NCBI GenBank assembly: GCA_964579505.1
Contig: CAZOGC010000001.1
Location: 124,001 to 188,000 of the forward strand
Direction of reading: 5' to 3'
Origin: JAJYSO01 sp964579505
Lineage (GTDB): Bacteria; Bacteroidota; Bacteroidia; Flavobacteriales; Flavobacteriaceae
DNA: 64,000 nt
The notes beneath the pieces were generated by a model. It made no database searches and was not told where the DNA came from. It was given only the letters and a program-made list of their open reading frames with translations. This document shows positions 52,921 to 61,603 of this stretch, in pieces (positions within the stretch are counted from its first letter, which is position 1; every line of letters begins with the position of its first letter). Position numbers and translations under genes: made by a program.

Positions 52921-54558
52921 TTATTGCTTTTGTACGGTTACATAAAAATGGTCGGTATCAACTTTAATAGCGTTTTCCGTTATTCCTCGTTTTAATTTTT
53001 GCCATTTTTCTGTAGGTTGAATACGTTGGTATTGATGGTTAATCCACAACCCCACCGGCATATCAAAATCTTTTACATTTACTTTCCAACGGTAATAAAC
53101 CTGGTCGTTTACAGTCTTAAATTGCAATTCAGGAAGGGCGGTATATCGCAAATATTGATTAAAAATAGGGGTGAGGTTTAGTTTACTGTGGCTGTCAAAA
53201 AAATGAATTACATCGCGTGTGTTGATGATTTGATATTTAAAGGTATTGTAATAATTTTTTAGCAGCTTCCACCATTTTTTGTCGTTGTTAATGGCGCTGC
53301 GAATAGTGAGCAACATGTTTGCACCTTTAAAATACATATCACCTGATCCTTCTTTGTTTACGCCGTAATCACCAATAATGGGACGGTCATTGCTTACCAT
53401 TGTTTTGCGGGTGCCTACTAAATAATCTACCGCTTTTTGTTTTCCCCATCTACATTCAACATAAACAGATTCTGCATAGGATGCAAAAGCTTCATGAATC
53501 CACATATCGGCAATGTCGGCAGCAGTTATACTATTGCCAAACCACTCATGTGCAGACTCGTGTACAATAATATAATCCCATTTTAGACCAATGCCGGTAC
53601 GAGACAGGTCGCCGCCGAGATATCCATTTTTGTAGTGATTTCCGTAAGCCACGGCGCTCTGGTGTTCCATTCCTAAAAAGGGAGCATCAACCAACTTATA
53701 CGAATCGCGCTTAAAGGGATAAGGGCCGAATTTTTTAGTAAAACAGGCCAGCATAGGTTTAACCTGTTTAAACTGTTTTTTGGCTTTTTGTAAGTTGTAA
53801 GGTAAGACGTAGTATTCTAAATCTAAGTCGTGAAACTTATCTGAAAAATGAACGTACTCCCCAATATTCAAAATTAAATCGTAGTTGTTAATGGGATAGG
53901 TTACACGCCACGACCATGTGGTTCGTCCGTCGGGTAATGTTTTTTTGCCAACCAACTTTCCGTTAGAAACATCCATCAACCCGGGAGGAGTAGTTACATG
54001 TATTTCGGCTCGCTCGGGTTCATCACTTTGCGTGTCTTTATTAGGATACCACAAACTAGCACCGGTGCCTTGCACAGCCACACTTACCCAATCTTTTCCA
54101 TTCTTGTCTTTGGTAAAGATAAACCCGCCATCCCATGGGGGTCTTTTGGCCACAATAGGGTGCCCGGAATAGTAAAAGTCTAATGAATCGATGGTGCCTT
54201 CTTGCAGTGGCGTATTAAAGGTAATAAAAACAGCGTTGTATTCTCGTTTATACGGAAGGTTTTGGCCGTGAAAAACAATAGAATCAATGGTCATGTTAGC
54301 AAACAAATCTAACTGCATTACCGGCAGTTTGTGCAGCACGCTAAACGTAATTTTGTTGTTGCCTACAATATATTTTTCTTTGGGGTTTACCGCTACAGAT
54401 AGGTTGTATTCTAGTACGTCATAGTTGGTGCGTTCAGGACGCAACCCACCACGTAAACTATCGGCGCGAGTATATTGTTTTTTAGGTTGAAGTAATTGTG
54501 CGTGACTCAAGTTGAATGCGAGCAGACAAAAGATGAAAAGGCTGATTTTTTTACCCAT
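52921..54558 (-). CDS. M1 family metallopeptidase, secreted
   Basis: 545 residues from the ATG at 54558, chosen because it begins the signal peptide (MGKKISLFIFCLLAFNLSHAQ); an in-frame ATG at 54630 adds 24 residues and runs into the neighbouring gene. Zinc site HESAH (333-337) with the second Glu in WIHEAF (356). In the place of the GAMEN exopeptidase motif is GMEHQ (296-300), as in several bacterial M1 subfamilies. It probably trims peptides in the periplasm. Confidence 0.92.
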   Translation of the reverse strand: MGKKISLFIFCLLAFNLSHAQLLQPKKQYTRADSLRGGLRPERTNYDVLEYNLSVAVNPKEKYIVGNNKITFSVLHKLPVMQLDLFANMTIDSIVFHGQNLPYKREYNAVFITFNTPLQEGTIDSLDFYYSGHPIVAKRPPWDGGFIFTKDKNGKDWVSVAVQGTGASLWYPNKDTQSDEPERAEIHVTTPPGLMDVSNGKLVGKKTLPDGRTTWSWRVTYPINNYDLILNIGEYVHFSDKFHDLDLEYYVLPYNLQKAKKQFKQVKPMLACFTKKFGPYPFKRDSYKLVDAPFLGMEHQSAVAYGNHYKNGYLGGDLSRTGIGLKWDYIIVHESAHEWFGNSITAADIADMWIHEAFASYAESVYVECRWGKQKAVDYLVGTRKTMVSNDRPIIGDYGVNKEGSGDMYFKGANMLLTIRSAINNDKKWWKLLKNYYNTFKYQIINTRDVIHFFDSHSKLNLTPIFNQYLRYTALPELQFKTVNDQVYYRWKVNVKDFDMPVGLWINHQYQRIQPTEKWQKLKRGITENAIKVDTDHFYVTVQKQ

Positions 54559-54613
54559 GTTTTTAAAATAAAAGCGGTTAACGTTGAGGTTTAGGCTTTC
54601 AAATGTAGTATTC

Positions 54614-55225
54614 TTAAAAGAATAAGGCACGTTTTGCAGAAAATAAATCCGTTACCTCGTCAATTTTGGGGTGAAGGTGCCAGGTATGAAATCCCATTTT
54701 TTGGGCAGCGAGAATATTTTCTTTAGTGTCGTCTATAAACAATGTTTCTTCCGGGTTGAGTTGATTTTCTTGTAAAACAAAAGTGTAAATAGAGCTATCG
54801 GGCTTACGCATATAAATTTCGTGTGAAAGATAAAACTGTTCAAAACATTTCTTAAAATGGTCAAAGAATGAAAGCTTTTCACGCAGGTACTGAATATGTA
54901 ATGCGTTGGTATTGCTTAGTAGGAAAAGCCGGTATTCTTGCGTATGAGCAAGATCTTGTATAAATGAGAGTCGGTTGGGTGGAAAATCAAGTAGCACCGC
55001 ATTCCACGCAGATGTGAGTTGTTGAGGTGTTGCCTGTATAAATTCTTGCTGATAAAAATTCAAGAAATCTTCAGTAGAGAGCAACCCCTTTTCGTAAGCA
55101 ATATTTTGTTGCATCATACTTTTAGAAAAAGTAGTGCCTCCTAATTTTTGTAACTCGCGGGCAGTAGCGGTTTTGTCTAAGTTGATAAACACATCCCCAA
55201 AATCAAAAATAAGGTTTTTAATCAT
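54614..55225 (-). CDS. HAD family phosphatase (YihX-like)
   Basis: 203 residues. Motif I is LIFDFGDVFINLD with nucleophile Asp8; the residue two further is Gly in place of the usual second Asp, as in the YihX group. Later motifs are LLSNTNALH and EETLFIDDTKENI. The cap is helical. Overlaps ribD by eight bases. It might dephosphorylate a riboflavin intermediate (inference from position only). Confidence 0.85.
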   Translation of the reverse strand: MIKNLIFDFGDVFINLDKTATARELQKLGGTTFSKSMMQQNIAYEKGLLSTEDFLNFYQQEFIQATPQQLTSAWNAVLLDFPPNRLSFIQDLAHTQEYRLFLLSNTNALHIQYLREKLSFFDHFKKCFEQFYLSHEIYMRKPDSSIYTFVLQENQLNPEETLFIDDTKENILAAQKMGFHTWHLHPKIDEVTDLFSAKRALFF

Positions 55226-56264
55226 GGTAATAAATGTTTAGCGTGTCGTTTGCTATGCCATGGGTAGCCACCGGATTAAGCGGTAGTTTAGGGGCTTTAA
55301 TTCCATTGTAAAAATATTTTGCACCAATAAAAACACGCGCCTCATCCCATAAGCCGGCGGTTATAAAATGTTGAAGTGTGTTGTTTCCGCCCTCTACAAT
55401 AACAGATTGTAGGTTGTGTTTGTGTAAGACTGAAAGAATTTGTGAAACGGTTTCTCGGTTAAAATCAATTGATTCAAAAATTAAATGTTCCTTATTTTTT
55501 TGTGGGTGTTCACAAAACACCAGGGTTTTTATTTGTTGGTCAAAAAGATGTAGGGCAGAATTTTTATGCAGGCATGTTAGGTTTCTATCAATAAGTACAC
55601 GCGTCGGATTTTTACCCTTCCACAGCCGGGTATTGAGTTGTGGATTGTCTTTTAAGGCCGTGTTTTTACCTACTAAAATGGCTTGTTCTTGGCTTCGCCA
55701 TTGGTGAACTAATTGTAAAGAATAGGGGTTAGTTATCCAAGTAGGTTCTCCTGCTTTTTGTTGTTCAGGGGCGATGAATCCATCTTGTGTTTGCGCCCAT
55801 TTCAAGATAACATAGGGGCGTTTTTGGCGTTGAGCGGTAAAAAAGCGTTTGTTGAGGTTATTGCACTCGCTTTCTAAACAGCCCACTACTATTTCAACTC
55901 CGGCATCCACCAGTTTGGCAATTCCTTTCCCGGCAACTTTTGGGTTAGGATCAACTGTGCCTATAACTACTCGTGGAATTTTTTTTTCAATAATCAAATC
56001 GCTGCAAGGCGGTGTTTTTCCATAATGGCTACATGGCTCTAAACTCACATAGAGGGTGGCCTTTTGTAGTAGTTCACTATTTTTTACGCTGTTAATGGCG
56101 TTTACTTCCGCATGGGCTTGTCCGGCTTTTTGGTGCCAGCCTTCCCCAATAATGATATCGTCATGTACGATGGCGCACCCCACCAGTGGGTTGGGGTAAG
56201 TGCTGCCGAAGCCATTTTTAGCTAATTGTAGGCAGCGTTTCATATATTTTTCATGTACTTTCAC
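55218..56264 (-). CDS. ribD: Bifunctional riboflavin deaminase/reductase RibD
   Basis: 348 residues. The N-terminal deaminase domain has zinc ligands in HAEVNAI (His51, Glu53) and EPCSHYGKTPPC (Cys78, Cys87). The C-terminal NADPH reductase domain has PYVILKWAQTQDGFIAP, LVGKNTALKDNPQLNTR and VIVEGGNNTLQHF. Catalyses the second and third steps of riboflavin synthesis after GTP cyclohydrolase II. Other rib genes are not nearby. Confidence 0.97.
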   Translation of the reverse strand: MKVHEKYMKRCLQLAKNGFGSTYPNPLVGCAIVHDDIIIGEGWHQKAGQAHAEVNAINSVKNSELLQKATLYVSLEPCSHYGKTPPCSDLIIEKKIPRVVIGTVDPNPKVAGKGIAKLVDAGVEIVVGCLESECNNLNKRFFTAQRQKRPYVILKWAQTQDGFIAPEQQKAGEPTWITNPYSLQLVHQWRSQEQAILVGKNTALKDNPQLNTRLWKGKNPTRVLIDRNLTCLHKNSALHLFDQQIKTLVFCEHPQKNKEHLIFESIDFNRETVSQILSVLHKHNLQSVIVEGGNNTLQHFITAGLWDEARVFIGAKYFYNGIKAPKLPLNPVATHGIANDTLNIYYHD

Positions 56265-56268
56265 AGCT

Positions 56269-56276
56269 CAAAAATA
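56269..56276 (-). promoter_or_regulatory. Predicted -7 box of ribD
   Basis: The minus strand reads TATTTTTG, an exact TAnnTTTG match ending only five bases before the ribD ATG, so the mRNA could be leaderless. No -33 box is evident. Confidence 0.3.
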
Positions 56277-56332
56277 GCAGAAAAAAGTGGGAATACGATA
56301 CCTTATTCCAACTTGAAAAGTAATAATGCCTT

Positions 56333-57223
56333 ATGCGTATAATAGACTTTAAAAAAGAGTTTCAAACGGCTTTAAACGAACTTTATCCAAAGACAGAGAT
56401 TACATCGTTTTTTGAGCTGCTGTTAGAGACAAAGTTTTCCATTACGCGATTAGATTACGCTCTTCATCCTGAAAAATTGCTTACGCAAAAACAAGTAGAA
56501 GAATTGAGAGCTGTTTGCGAGCGTTTAAAAAAGAGTGAACCCATTCAGTATATCTTGGGCGAAACTGATTTTTGTGGATTGAAATTTAAAGTAGATAAAC
56601 GCGTGCTCATTCCTCGTCCGGAAACCGAAGAATTAATAGATTGGATCGTAAAAGATACGCTGGTTTCTGAAACAGAAAAGGAGGTTTTAAACCTACTAGA
56701 TATAGGTACCGGTAGCGGCTGTATAGCCATTGCATTGGCTAAACGGTTACCGCAAGCAAATGTGTTTGCCGTTGATGTGTCTATAGATGCGTTACAACTA
56801 GCTGAAGAAAATGCGCAACAAAACGGAGCCGAAGTTTGTTTTAAACAACTCGATATTTTGCATCCGGAAGACCAAGGCAAAAAATTTTCAACAATTGTTT
56901 CTAATCCGCCGTATGTACGCCAATTAGAAAAGAAACAAATGCGTGCTAATGTGTTAAATTATGAGCCGCATTTGGCTTTGTTTGTGGCCGATGAGGATGC
57001 GTTGCTGTTTTATCGAAAAATTTTAGATTTTGCCCACGGTCATCTAGAAGAAGGAGGGAGTATTTATTTTGAAATTAATGAATTTTTGGCAACAGACTTG
57101 CAATCGCTTTTTAGGCAGTATGGATATAAAGATTTTACCTTTAAAAAAGATATTTTTGGGAAAACGCGCATGGCGAGGCTTAGGGCTAGCGCTAAAACAA
57201 AAAGGGAAACAAAAATAAAATGA
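56333..57223 (+). CDS. prmC: Release factor glutamine methyltransferase
   Basis: 296 residues. Methylates the GGQ glutamine of RF1 and RF2. N-terminal helical domain, linker EPIQYILGETDFCGLKFKV, then the SAM fold with LDIGTGSGCIAIALA and the catalytic NPPYV. The last 15 residues are Lys/Arg-rich. Its TGA overlaps the ATG of the next gene (ATGA). Confidence 0.97.
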   Translation: MRIIDFKKEFQTALNELYPKTEITSFFELLLETKFSITRLDYALHPEKLLTQKQVEELRAVCERLKKSEPIQYILGETDFCGLKFKVDKRVLIPRPETEELIDWIVKDTLVSETEKEVLNLLDIGTGSGCIAIALAKRLPQANVFAVDVSIDALQLAEENAQQNGAEVCFKQLDILHPEDQGKKFSTIVSNPPYVRQLEKKQMRANVLNYEPHLALFVADEDALLFYRKILDFAHGHLEEGGSIYFEINEFLATDLQSLFRQYGYKDFTFKKDIFGKTRMARLRASAKTKRETKIK

Positions 57224-57822
57224 TGCATATGAAAAATACATTTAAGAGTTTAGCTGTTTATTGTGGAAGTAACCCGGGTACCGACCCGGAATATACAGCA
57301 GAGGCTTATCGTGTGGGGCAATTTTTGGCAACGCACGACATTAAATTAATTTATGGAGCCGGGAAAATTGGATTGATGGGTGAAGTGGCTAAAGGTTTAT
57401 TAGAGAAAGGAGGCGAAGTCGTGGGCGTGGTGCCGCGTTTTTTAAAACATGAAGATATTGTGCATCCGGGGTTAAGCGAGTTAATCGTAACCGAAACAAT
57501 GCCTGAACGCAAACAGGTGATGTTTGACCGTAGTGAGGGGTTTATCATTCTTCCGGGTGGTTTTGGAACCATGGAAGAATTTTTTGAAGTATTGTCGTGG
57601 GCGCAACTTGCTTTGCATCAAAAACCTATTGGGGTGCTTAATGTTGCAGGATTTTATGATGATTTATTGCAGCTATTTAAGACAATGACCACCAAAGGGC
57701 TGCTTAAAAAAGAAAATTTATCGGCAGTTTTGGTAGCCGAAACGATTGATGAACTGCATCTCAAAATGCAAAACTATACCCCTATCATTACCCCCAAATG
57801 GTTTACTAAAAAAGCGCGCTAA
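57220..57822 (+). CDS. LOG family protein (cytokinin riboside 5'-monophosphate phosphoribohydrolase-like)
   Basis: 200 residues, TIGR00730 type. AVYCGSNPGTDP at the start, LIYGAGKIGLMGEVA, and the signature PGGFGTMEE with the preceding ERKQVMFDRS. LOG proteins cleave the N-glycosidic bond of nucleoside 5'-monophosphates. The ATG at 57220 overlaps prmC by four bases; in-frame ATGs at 57223 and 57229 are alternatives. Confidence 0.93.
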   Translation: MMHMKNTFKSLAVYCGSNPGTDPEYTAEAYRVGQFLATHDIKLIYGAGKIGLMGEVAKGLLEKGGEVVGVVPRFLKHEDIVHPGLSELIVTETMPERKQVMFDRSEGFIILPGGFGTMEEFFEVLSWAQLALHQKPIGVLNVAGFYDDLLQLFKTMTTKGLLKKENLSAVLVAETIDELHLKMQNYTPIITPKWFTKKAR

Positions 57823-57966
57823 AACAGGTTTGTTTTTATGTAATAGGGTCATAAATATTACTATTCGCTAAATAAAGAGGATAAAAATATCATTTCTTTA
57901 AAAGTTTTAACGGTTGTATGTAAAGATATTTGATGAAGTATTAATCCGATATAAAATTAGGGCTTC

Positions 57967-58001
57967 TTTGCTAGAATCATGTATTCAATTAACTATCTTT
58001 G
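57967..58001 (+). promoter_or_regulatory. Promoter of mqo
   Basis: TTTG (57967-57970), a 23-base spacer, then TATCTTTG (57994-58001). The ATG at 58018 leaves a leader of only about 10-13 bases. Confidence 0.6.
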
Positions 58002-58017
58002 CAAAAAATAATATAGT

Positions 58018-59523
58018 ATGCAAACTTCGCGAGAATCGGATGAGATGTATGATCTCGTATGCGTTGGAGGCGGTATTATGAGTAGCACCTTAGCGCTCTT
58101 AACTAAACTGCTTCAGCCTGAAAGCAAAATAGCGGTTTATGAACGACTTGACAAAGTGGGGCAAGAAAGCTCTTCGGCATGGAATAATGCCGGGACTGCG
58201 CATTCGGGTTTTTGCGAATTAAACTATACTCCGGAAAAAGAAGACGGCAGCATAGATATTACCAAAGCGGTAGCTACATTAAGCCAATTTGAGCGTTCTA
58301 AAGAATTTTGGTCTTATTTGGTAAAAAAAGGATGGATTTCAGATCCTGAATCGTTTATTAAATCTATTCCACATCACAGTTGGGTAAAAGGAGAGGCCGA
58401 TGTAGCTTTTCTTCGAAAGCGATACAAAGCCATGCAGAGTACGTTTATGTTTGAAAGCATGCAATATTCTGAAGACCTTGAAGAGATGAAAGAGTGGTTT
58501 CCGCTCATTGCAAAAGACCGCGACTCTAAAGAGCCTACCGCTGCTACGCGTATGGAATTAGGAACCGAAGTAAATTTTGGGGCACTCACAAAAACCTATT
58601 TTTCTATTTTAGAAAAGCACTTTAATACACCGGTACACCTTCATACAGCGGTAACAGATATTTGTAAGAACGCCGATAAGACATGGCGGGTTGAGGTAAA
58701 AGATTCAGCTACTAAACAAAAGAATGCTGTAAAAACCAAACGCGTGTTTATAGGGGCTGGTGGTGATGCTTTATTGATGTTGCAAAAAACCGGGATTAAA
58801 GAAAAAGATGGTTATGGAGGCTTTCCGGTAAGCGGAGACTTTTTGTATTGCAAAAATCAAAAAGTTATAGACCAGCACTGGGCAAAGGTATATAGTAAAG
58901 CCGGTCCTGATGCGCCCCCTATGTCAACCCCACACTTAGATACACGTTTTATAGACGGTAAACGCGAATTGCTATTTGGTCCTTTTGCAGGTTTTTCGCC
59001 TAAGTTTTTAAAGAGTGGCTCTAAGACTGACTTGTTTAAGTCTATTAAATTTAAAAATATAAAATCGTTGTTAGGCGCTTTTTGGCATAATATGGATTTA
59101 ACCGGCTATTTAATTGGTCAGTTATTGATGAGCCATAAAAATAGAGTAGAGACCTTGCGCGATTTTATAAAAGATGCCAAAGATGAGGATTGGGAATTGG
59201 TAAAAGCCGGTCAACGGGTACAGATTATTAAAGCAGACGATAAAAAATGGGGCAAGTTGCAATTTGGTACAGAAGTAGTGCACAACGCTGATGGAAGTGT
59301 TACCGCTTTGTTAGGGGCTTCTCCCGGAGCTTCAACAGCTGTACACATTATTATTAATGTTTTGCGAAGTGCTTTTTCAGAAGAAATTAAGTCAGCAGAT
59401 TGGCAACAAAAATTAGACGAAATAATTCCTTTCTGGAATAAGGAGGTAGATACCGATAGAGAAATTTTTAAGGCTGAACAGAAAATATGTTCAGAGACCT
59501 TAAAACTAGATGTGTTGCATTAA
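58018..59523 (+). CDS. mqo: Malate:quinone oxidoreductase
   Basis: 501 residues; membrane-associated FAD enzyme oxidising malate to oxaloacetate with quinone reduction. FAD-binding VCVGGGIMSSTLA near residues 14-26, SSSAWNNAGTAHSGFCELNYTP, FPVSGDFLYC and LLGASPGASTAVHII are diagnostic. It replaces or complements NAD malate dehydrogenase in the TCA cycle. A -7 box follows before sucD, so the two need not be one transcript. Confidence 0.98.
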   Translation: MQTSRESDEMYDLVCVGGGIMSSTLALLTKLLQPESKIAVYERLDKVGQESSSAWNNAGTAHSGFCELNYTPEKEDGSIDITKAVATLSQFERSKEFWSYLVKKGWISDPESFIKSIPHHSWVKGEADVAFLRKRYKAMQSTFMFESMQYSEDLEEMKEWFPLIAKDRDSKEPTAATRMELGTEVNFGALTKTYFSILEKHFNTPVHLHTAVTDICKNADKTWRVEVKDSATKQKNAVKTKRVFIGAGGDALLMLQKTGIKEKDGYGGFPVSGDFLYCKNQKVIDQHWAKVYSKAGPDAPPMSTPHLDTRFIDGKRELLFGPFAGFSPKFLKSGSKTDLFKSIKFKNIKSLLGAFWHNMDLTGYLIGQLLMSHKNRVETLRDFIKDAKDEDWELVKAGQRVQIIKADDKKWGKLQFGTEVVHNADGSVTALLGASPGASTAVHIIINVLRSAFSEEIKSADWQQKLDEIIPFWNKEVDTDREIFKAEQKICSETLKLDVLH

Positions 59524-59603
59524 AAAGAACGATAAATAAGACTGACCGGGTAGTAGAAATCAAAATTTAAGTGAATTGCCTTTATCAATTAGGTATAAAA
59601 AAT

Positions 59604-59611
59604 TACCTTTG
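59604..59611 (+). promoter_or_regulatory. Predicted -7 box of sucD
   Basis: TACCTTTG matches TAnnTTTG exactly, 25 bases before the ATG at 59637. No clear -33 box at the usual distance. Confidence 0.45.
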
Positions 59612-59636
59612 TCGGGCATAAAAGAAATACATATTT

Positions 59637-60524
59637 ATGAGCGTTTTAGTTAATAAAGATTCAAAAATAGTTGTACAAGGTTTTACCGGAAGTGAAGGTT
59701 CTTTTCACGCCGGCCAAATGATTGAATACGGAACACAAGTGGTTGCCGGAGTAACTCCGGGAAAAGGAGGGCAAGAACATTTGGGTAAACCGGTTTACAA
59801 CACGGTTTCTGAAGCCGTAGAAAAAGCAGGAGCTAATACTAGTATTATTTTTGTTCCGCCGGCTTTTGCTGCCGATGCTATTATGGAGGCTGCTGATGCA
59901 GGTATTAAGGTAATCATTGCCATTACAGAAGGTATTCCTACACAAGATATGATTAAAGTAAAAAATTATATCCAAGACCGCGATTGCCGCTTAATAGGCC
60001 CCAACTGCCCGGGAGTTATTACTCCTGAAGAGGCTAAAGTAGGTATTATGCCCGGTTTTGTTTTCAAAAAAGGAAAAGTAGGAATTGTTTCTAAGTCAGG
60101 AACATTGACCTATGAAGCTTCTGATCAAGTTGTAAAACAAGGTTTGGGAATTAGTACCGCTATTGGTATAGGTGGCGACCCCATTATCGGAACCACGACC
60201 AAAGAAGCACTTGAGTTGTTAATTAATGATGAAGAGACTAACGCCGTTGTTTTAATTGGTGAGATTGGGGGCCAACTAGAGCCCGATGCAGCCAAATGGT
60301 ATAAAGCTAGCGGTTCTAAAAAACCGGTGGTTGGATTTATTGCCGGCGAAACTGCTCCGGCCGGCCGTACAATGGGCCACGCGGGTGCTATTGTAGGTGG
60401 TAGTGAAGATACAGCTCAAGCTAAAAAGAAAATTCTAAGTGAAAGCGGAATCCACGTAGTAGATTCTCCTGCAGAAATTGGCAAGAAAGTAAAAGAAGTA
60501 TTAGCAGCCGTTGGCGTAGCTTAA
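59637..60524 (+). CDS. sucD: Succinyl-CoA synthetase alpha subunit
   Basis: 295 residues. CoA-binding Rossmann domain with VQGFTGSEGSFHAGQM, IGPNCPGVI, and SGTLTYEA; the phosphorylated His is in MGHAGAIVGG. GDPIIGTT is also typical. Makes ATP or GTP from succinyl-CoA with SucC, which is encoded elsewhere. A strong terminator follows. Confidence 0.98.
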   Translation: MSVLVNKDSKIVVQGFTGSEGSFHAGQMIEYGTQVVAGVTPGKGGQEHLGKPVYNTVSEAVEKAGANTSIIFVPPAFAADAIMEAADAGIKVIIAITEGIPTQDMIKVKNYIQDRDCRLIGPNCPGVITPEEAKVGIMPGFVFKKGKVGIVSKSGTLTYEASDQVVKQGLGISTAIGIGGDPIIGTTTKEALELLINDEETNAVVLIGEIGGQLEPDAAKWYKASGSKKPVVGFIAGETAPAGRTMGHAGAIVGGSEDTAQAKKKILSESGIHVVDSPAEIGKKVKEVLAAVGVA

Positions 60525-60544
60525 TACCTTTTTTATAATAAAAT

Positions 60545-60583
60545 AAAAGTCCATTAGCGTTATTTCGTTAATGGACTTTTTGT
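60545..60583 (+). terminator. Terminator after sucD
   Basis: 15-bp stem (60545-60559 with 60566-60580, one G-U) around loop TTATTT, with a T run. The A run on the left also allows termination of the convergent aldo/keto reductase gene. Confidence 0.92.
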
Positions 60584-60599
60584 GTAGTAAAAAATCTGC

Positions 60600-61451
60600 T
60601 TAAACCGGCGTTACTGCTTGTGTGAGCAAATTGAGATCTGCTTCTGAAATTTCAATTTGTTCAACATGTAGGTTTTCTTCTAGGTGCGCCACTTTAGAGG
60701 TGCCGGGAATTAATAAAATATTTTCGGCGTGATAGTACAGCCATTTTAAGGCTAGCTGGTGTTTGGTAATGCTGTATTTGTCAGCAATTTTATCCATTAT
60801 TTTATCAAGCGCCACATTGCCGCCATTTACCGGATACCAGGGAATAAAAGCAATATTGTTTTTAGCACACCACTGCAACTCAGGTTCCCATTTTCGATAA
60901 TCTACGCTGTATTTGTTTTGTAGCGAAACAACGTCTACTACTTTCTGCGCTTCTTTTACACTGTCTACATCGAGTTCTGACAAGCCAATATAGCGAATAA
61001 GCCCTTGGTCTTGTGCTTCTTTTAGATAGCTCAATGTTTCATCAAAAGGAACCTTGGGGTCTCGTCTGTGCAGTTGGTACAAATCAATTCGATCTAGTTT
61101 TAAGCGTTGTAAGCTTCCTTCTAACACCTCTTTAAGATGCTCCGGACGAGCATCAGGAACCCATTGGTCGGGGCCGGGACGCAATTGTCCTCCTTTTGTG
61201 GCAATAACCAAATCCTTTGGATATGGATACAAGGCTTTGGCAATTAGTTCTTCAGAAATATTTGGACCGTAACTATCGGCTGTATCAATAAAGTTTACGC
61301 CTAAATCGACGGCGCGTTGAAGTACTTCAATCGCTTCTTTTTTGCTTTTAGGAGGACCAATAATTCCGGCGCCGGTAATACGCATAGCACCATACCCTAA
61401 TCGATTTATTACAAGCTCTCCCCCAATTTTCCAAGTTTTATTTGTAAACAT
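60600..61451 (-). CDS. Aldo/keto reductase
   Basis: 283 residues, TIM-barrel NADPH oxidoreductase. Catalytic Asp and Tyr in DTADSYGPN, Lys in LVIATKGG, His in LYQLHRRDP; C-terminal cofactor site LLIPGTSKVAHLEENL. It resembles the AKR11/13-type general reductases. Physiological substrate unknown; no linked pathway. Confidence 0.92.
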   Translation of the reverse strand: MFTNKTWKIGGELVINRLGYGAMRITGAGIIGPPKSKKEAIEVLQRAVDLGVNFIDTADSYGPNISEELIAKALYPYPKDLVIATKGGQLRPGPDQWVPDARPEHLKEVLEGSLQRLKLDRIDLYQLHRRDPKVPFDETLSYLKEAQDQGLIRYIGLSELDVDSVKEAQKVVDVVSLQNKYSVDYRKWEPELQWCAKNNIAFIPWYPVNGGNVALDKIMDKIADKYSITKHQLALKWLYYHAENILLIPGTSKVAHLEENLHVEQIEISEADLNLLTQAVTPV

Positions 61452-61579
61452 AATTAATGATTTAAAATTATAGGCTGTTTCTATAACAACAGTCTCCCAA
61501 AGGTACCGATTTTAGCAGCGAAAAGAATATTTTATAGAAAAAATAGTTGCTTTTGGTAGGGTGATAAAAGTAGCCTGAC

Positions 61580-61587
61580 TAACTTTG
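61580..61587 (+). promoter_or_regulatory. Predicted -7 box of uvrA
   Basis: TAACTTTG matches TAnnTTTG. A TTTG lies 24 bases upstream (61552-61555). The ATG at 61604 gives a short leader. No SOS-box-like palindrome is visible. Confidence 0.45.
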
Positions 61588-61603
61588 CCATTCGCTTCGT
61601 TTT

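Noticed and set aside
54559..54630. Upstream start of the M1 peptidase
   Set aside because: It would bury the signal peptide behind 24 residues and overlap the neighbouring HAD gene.
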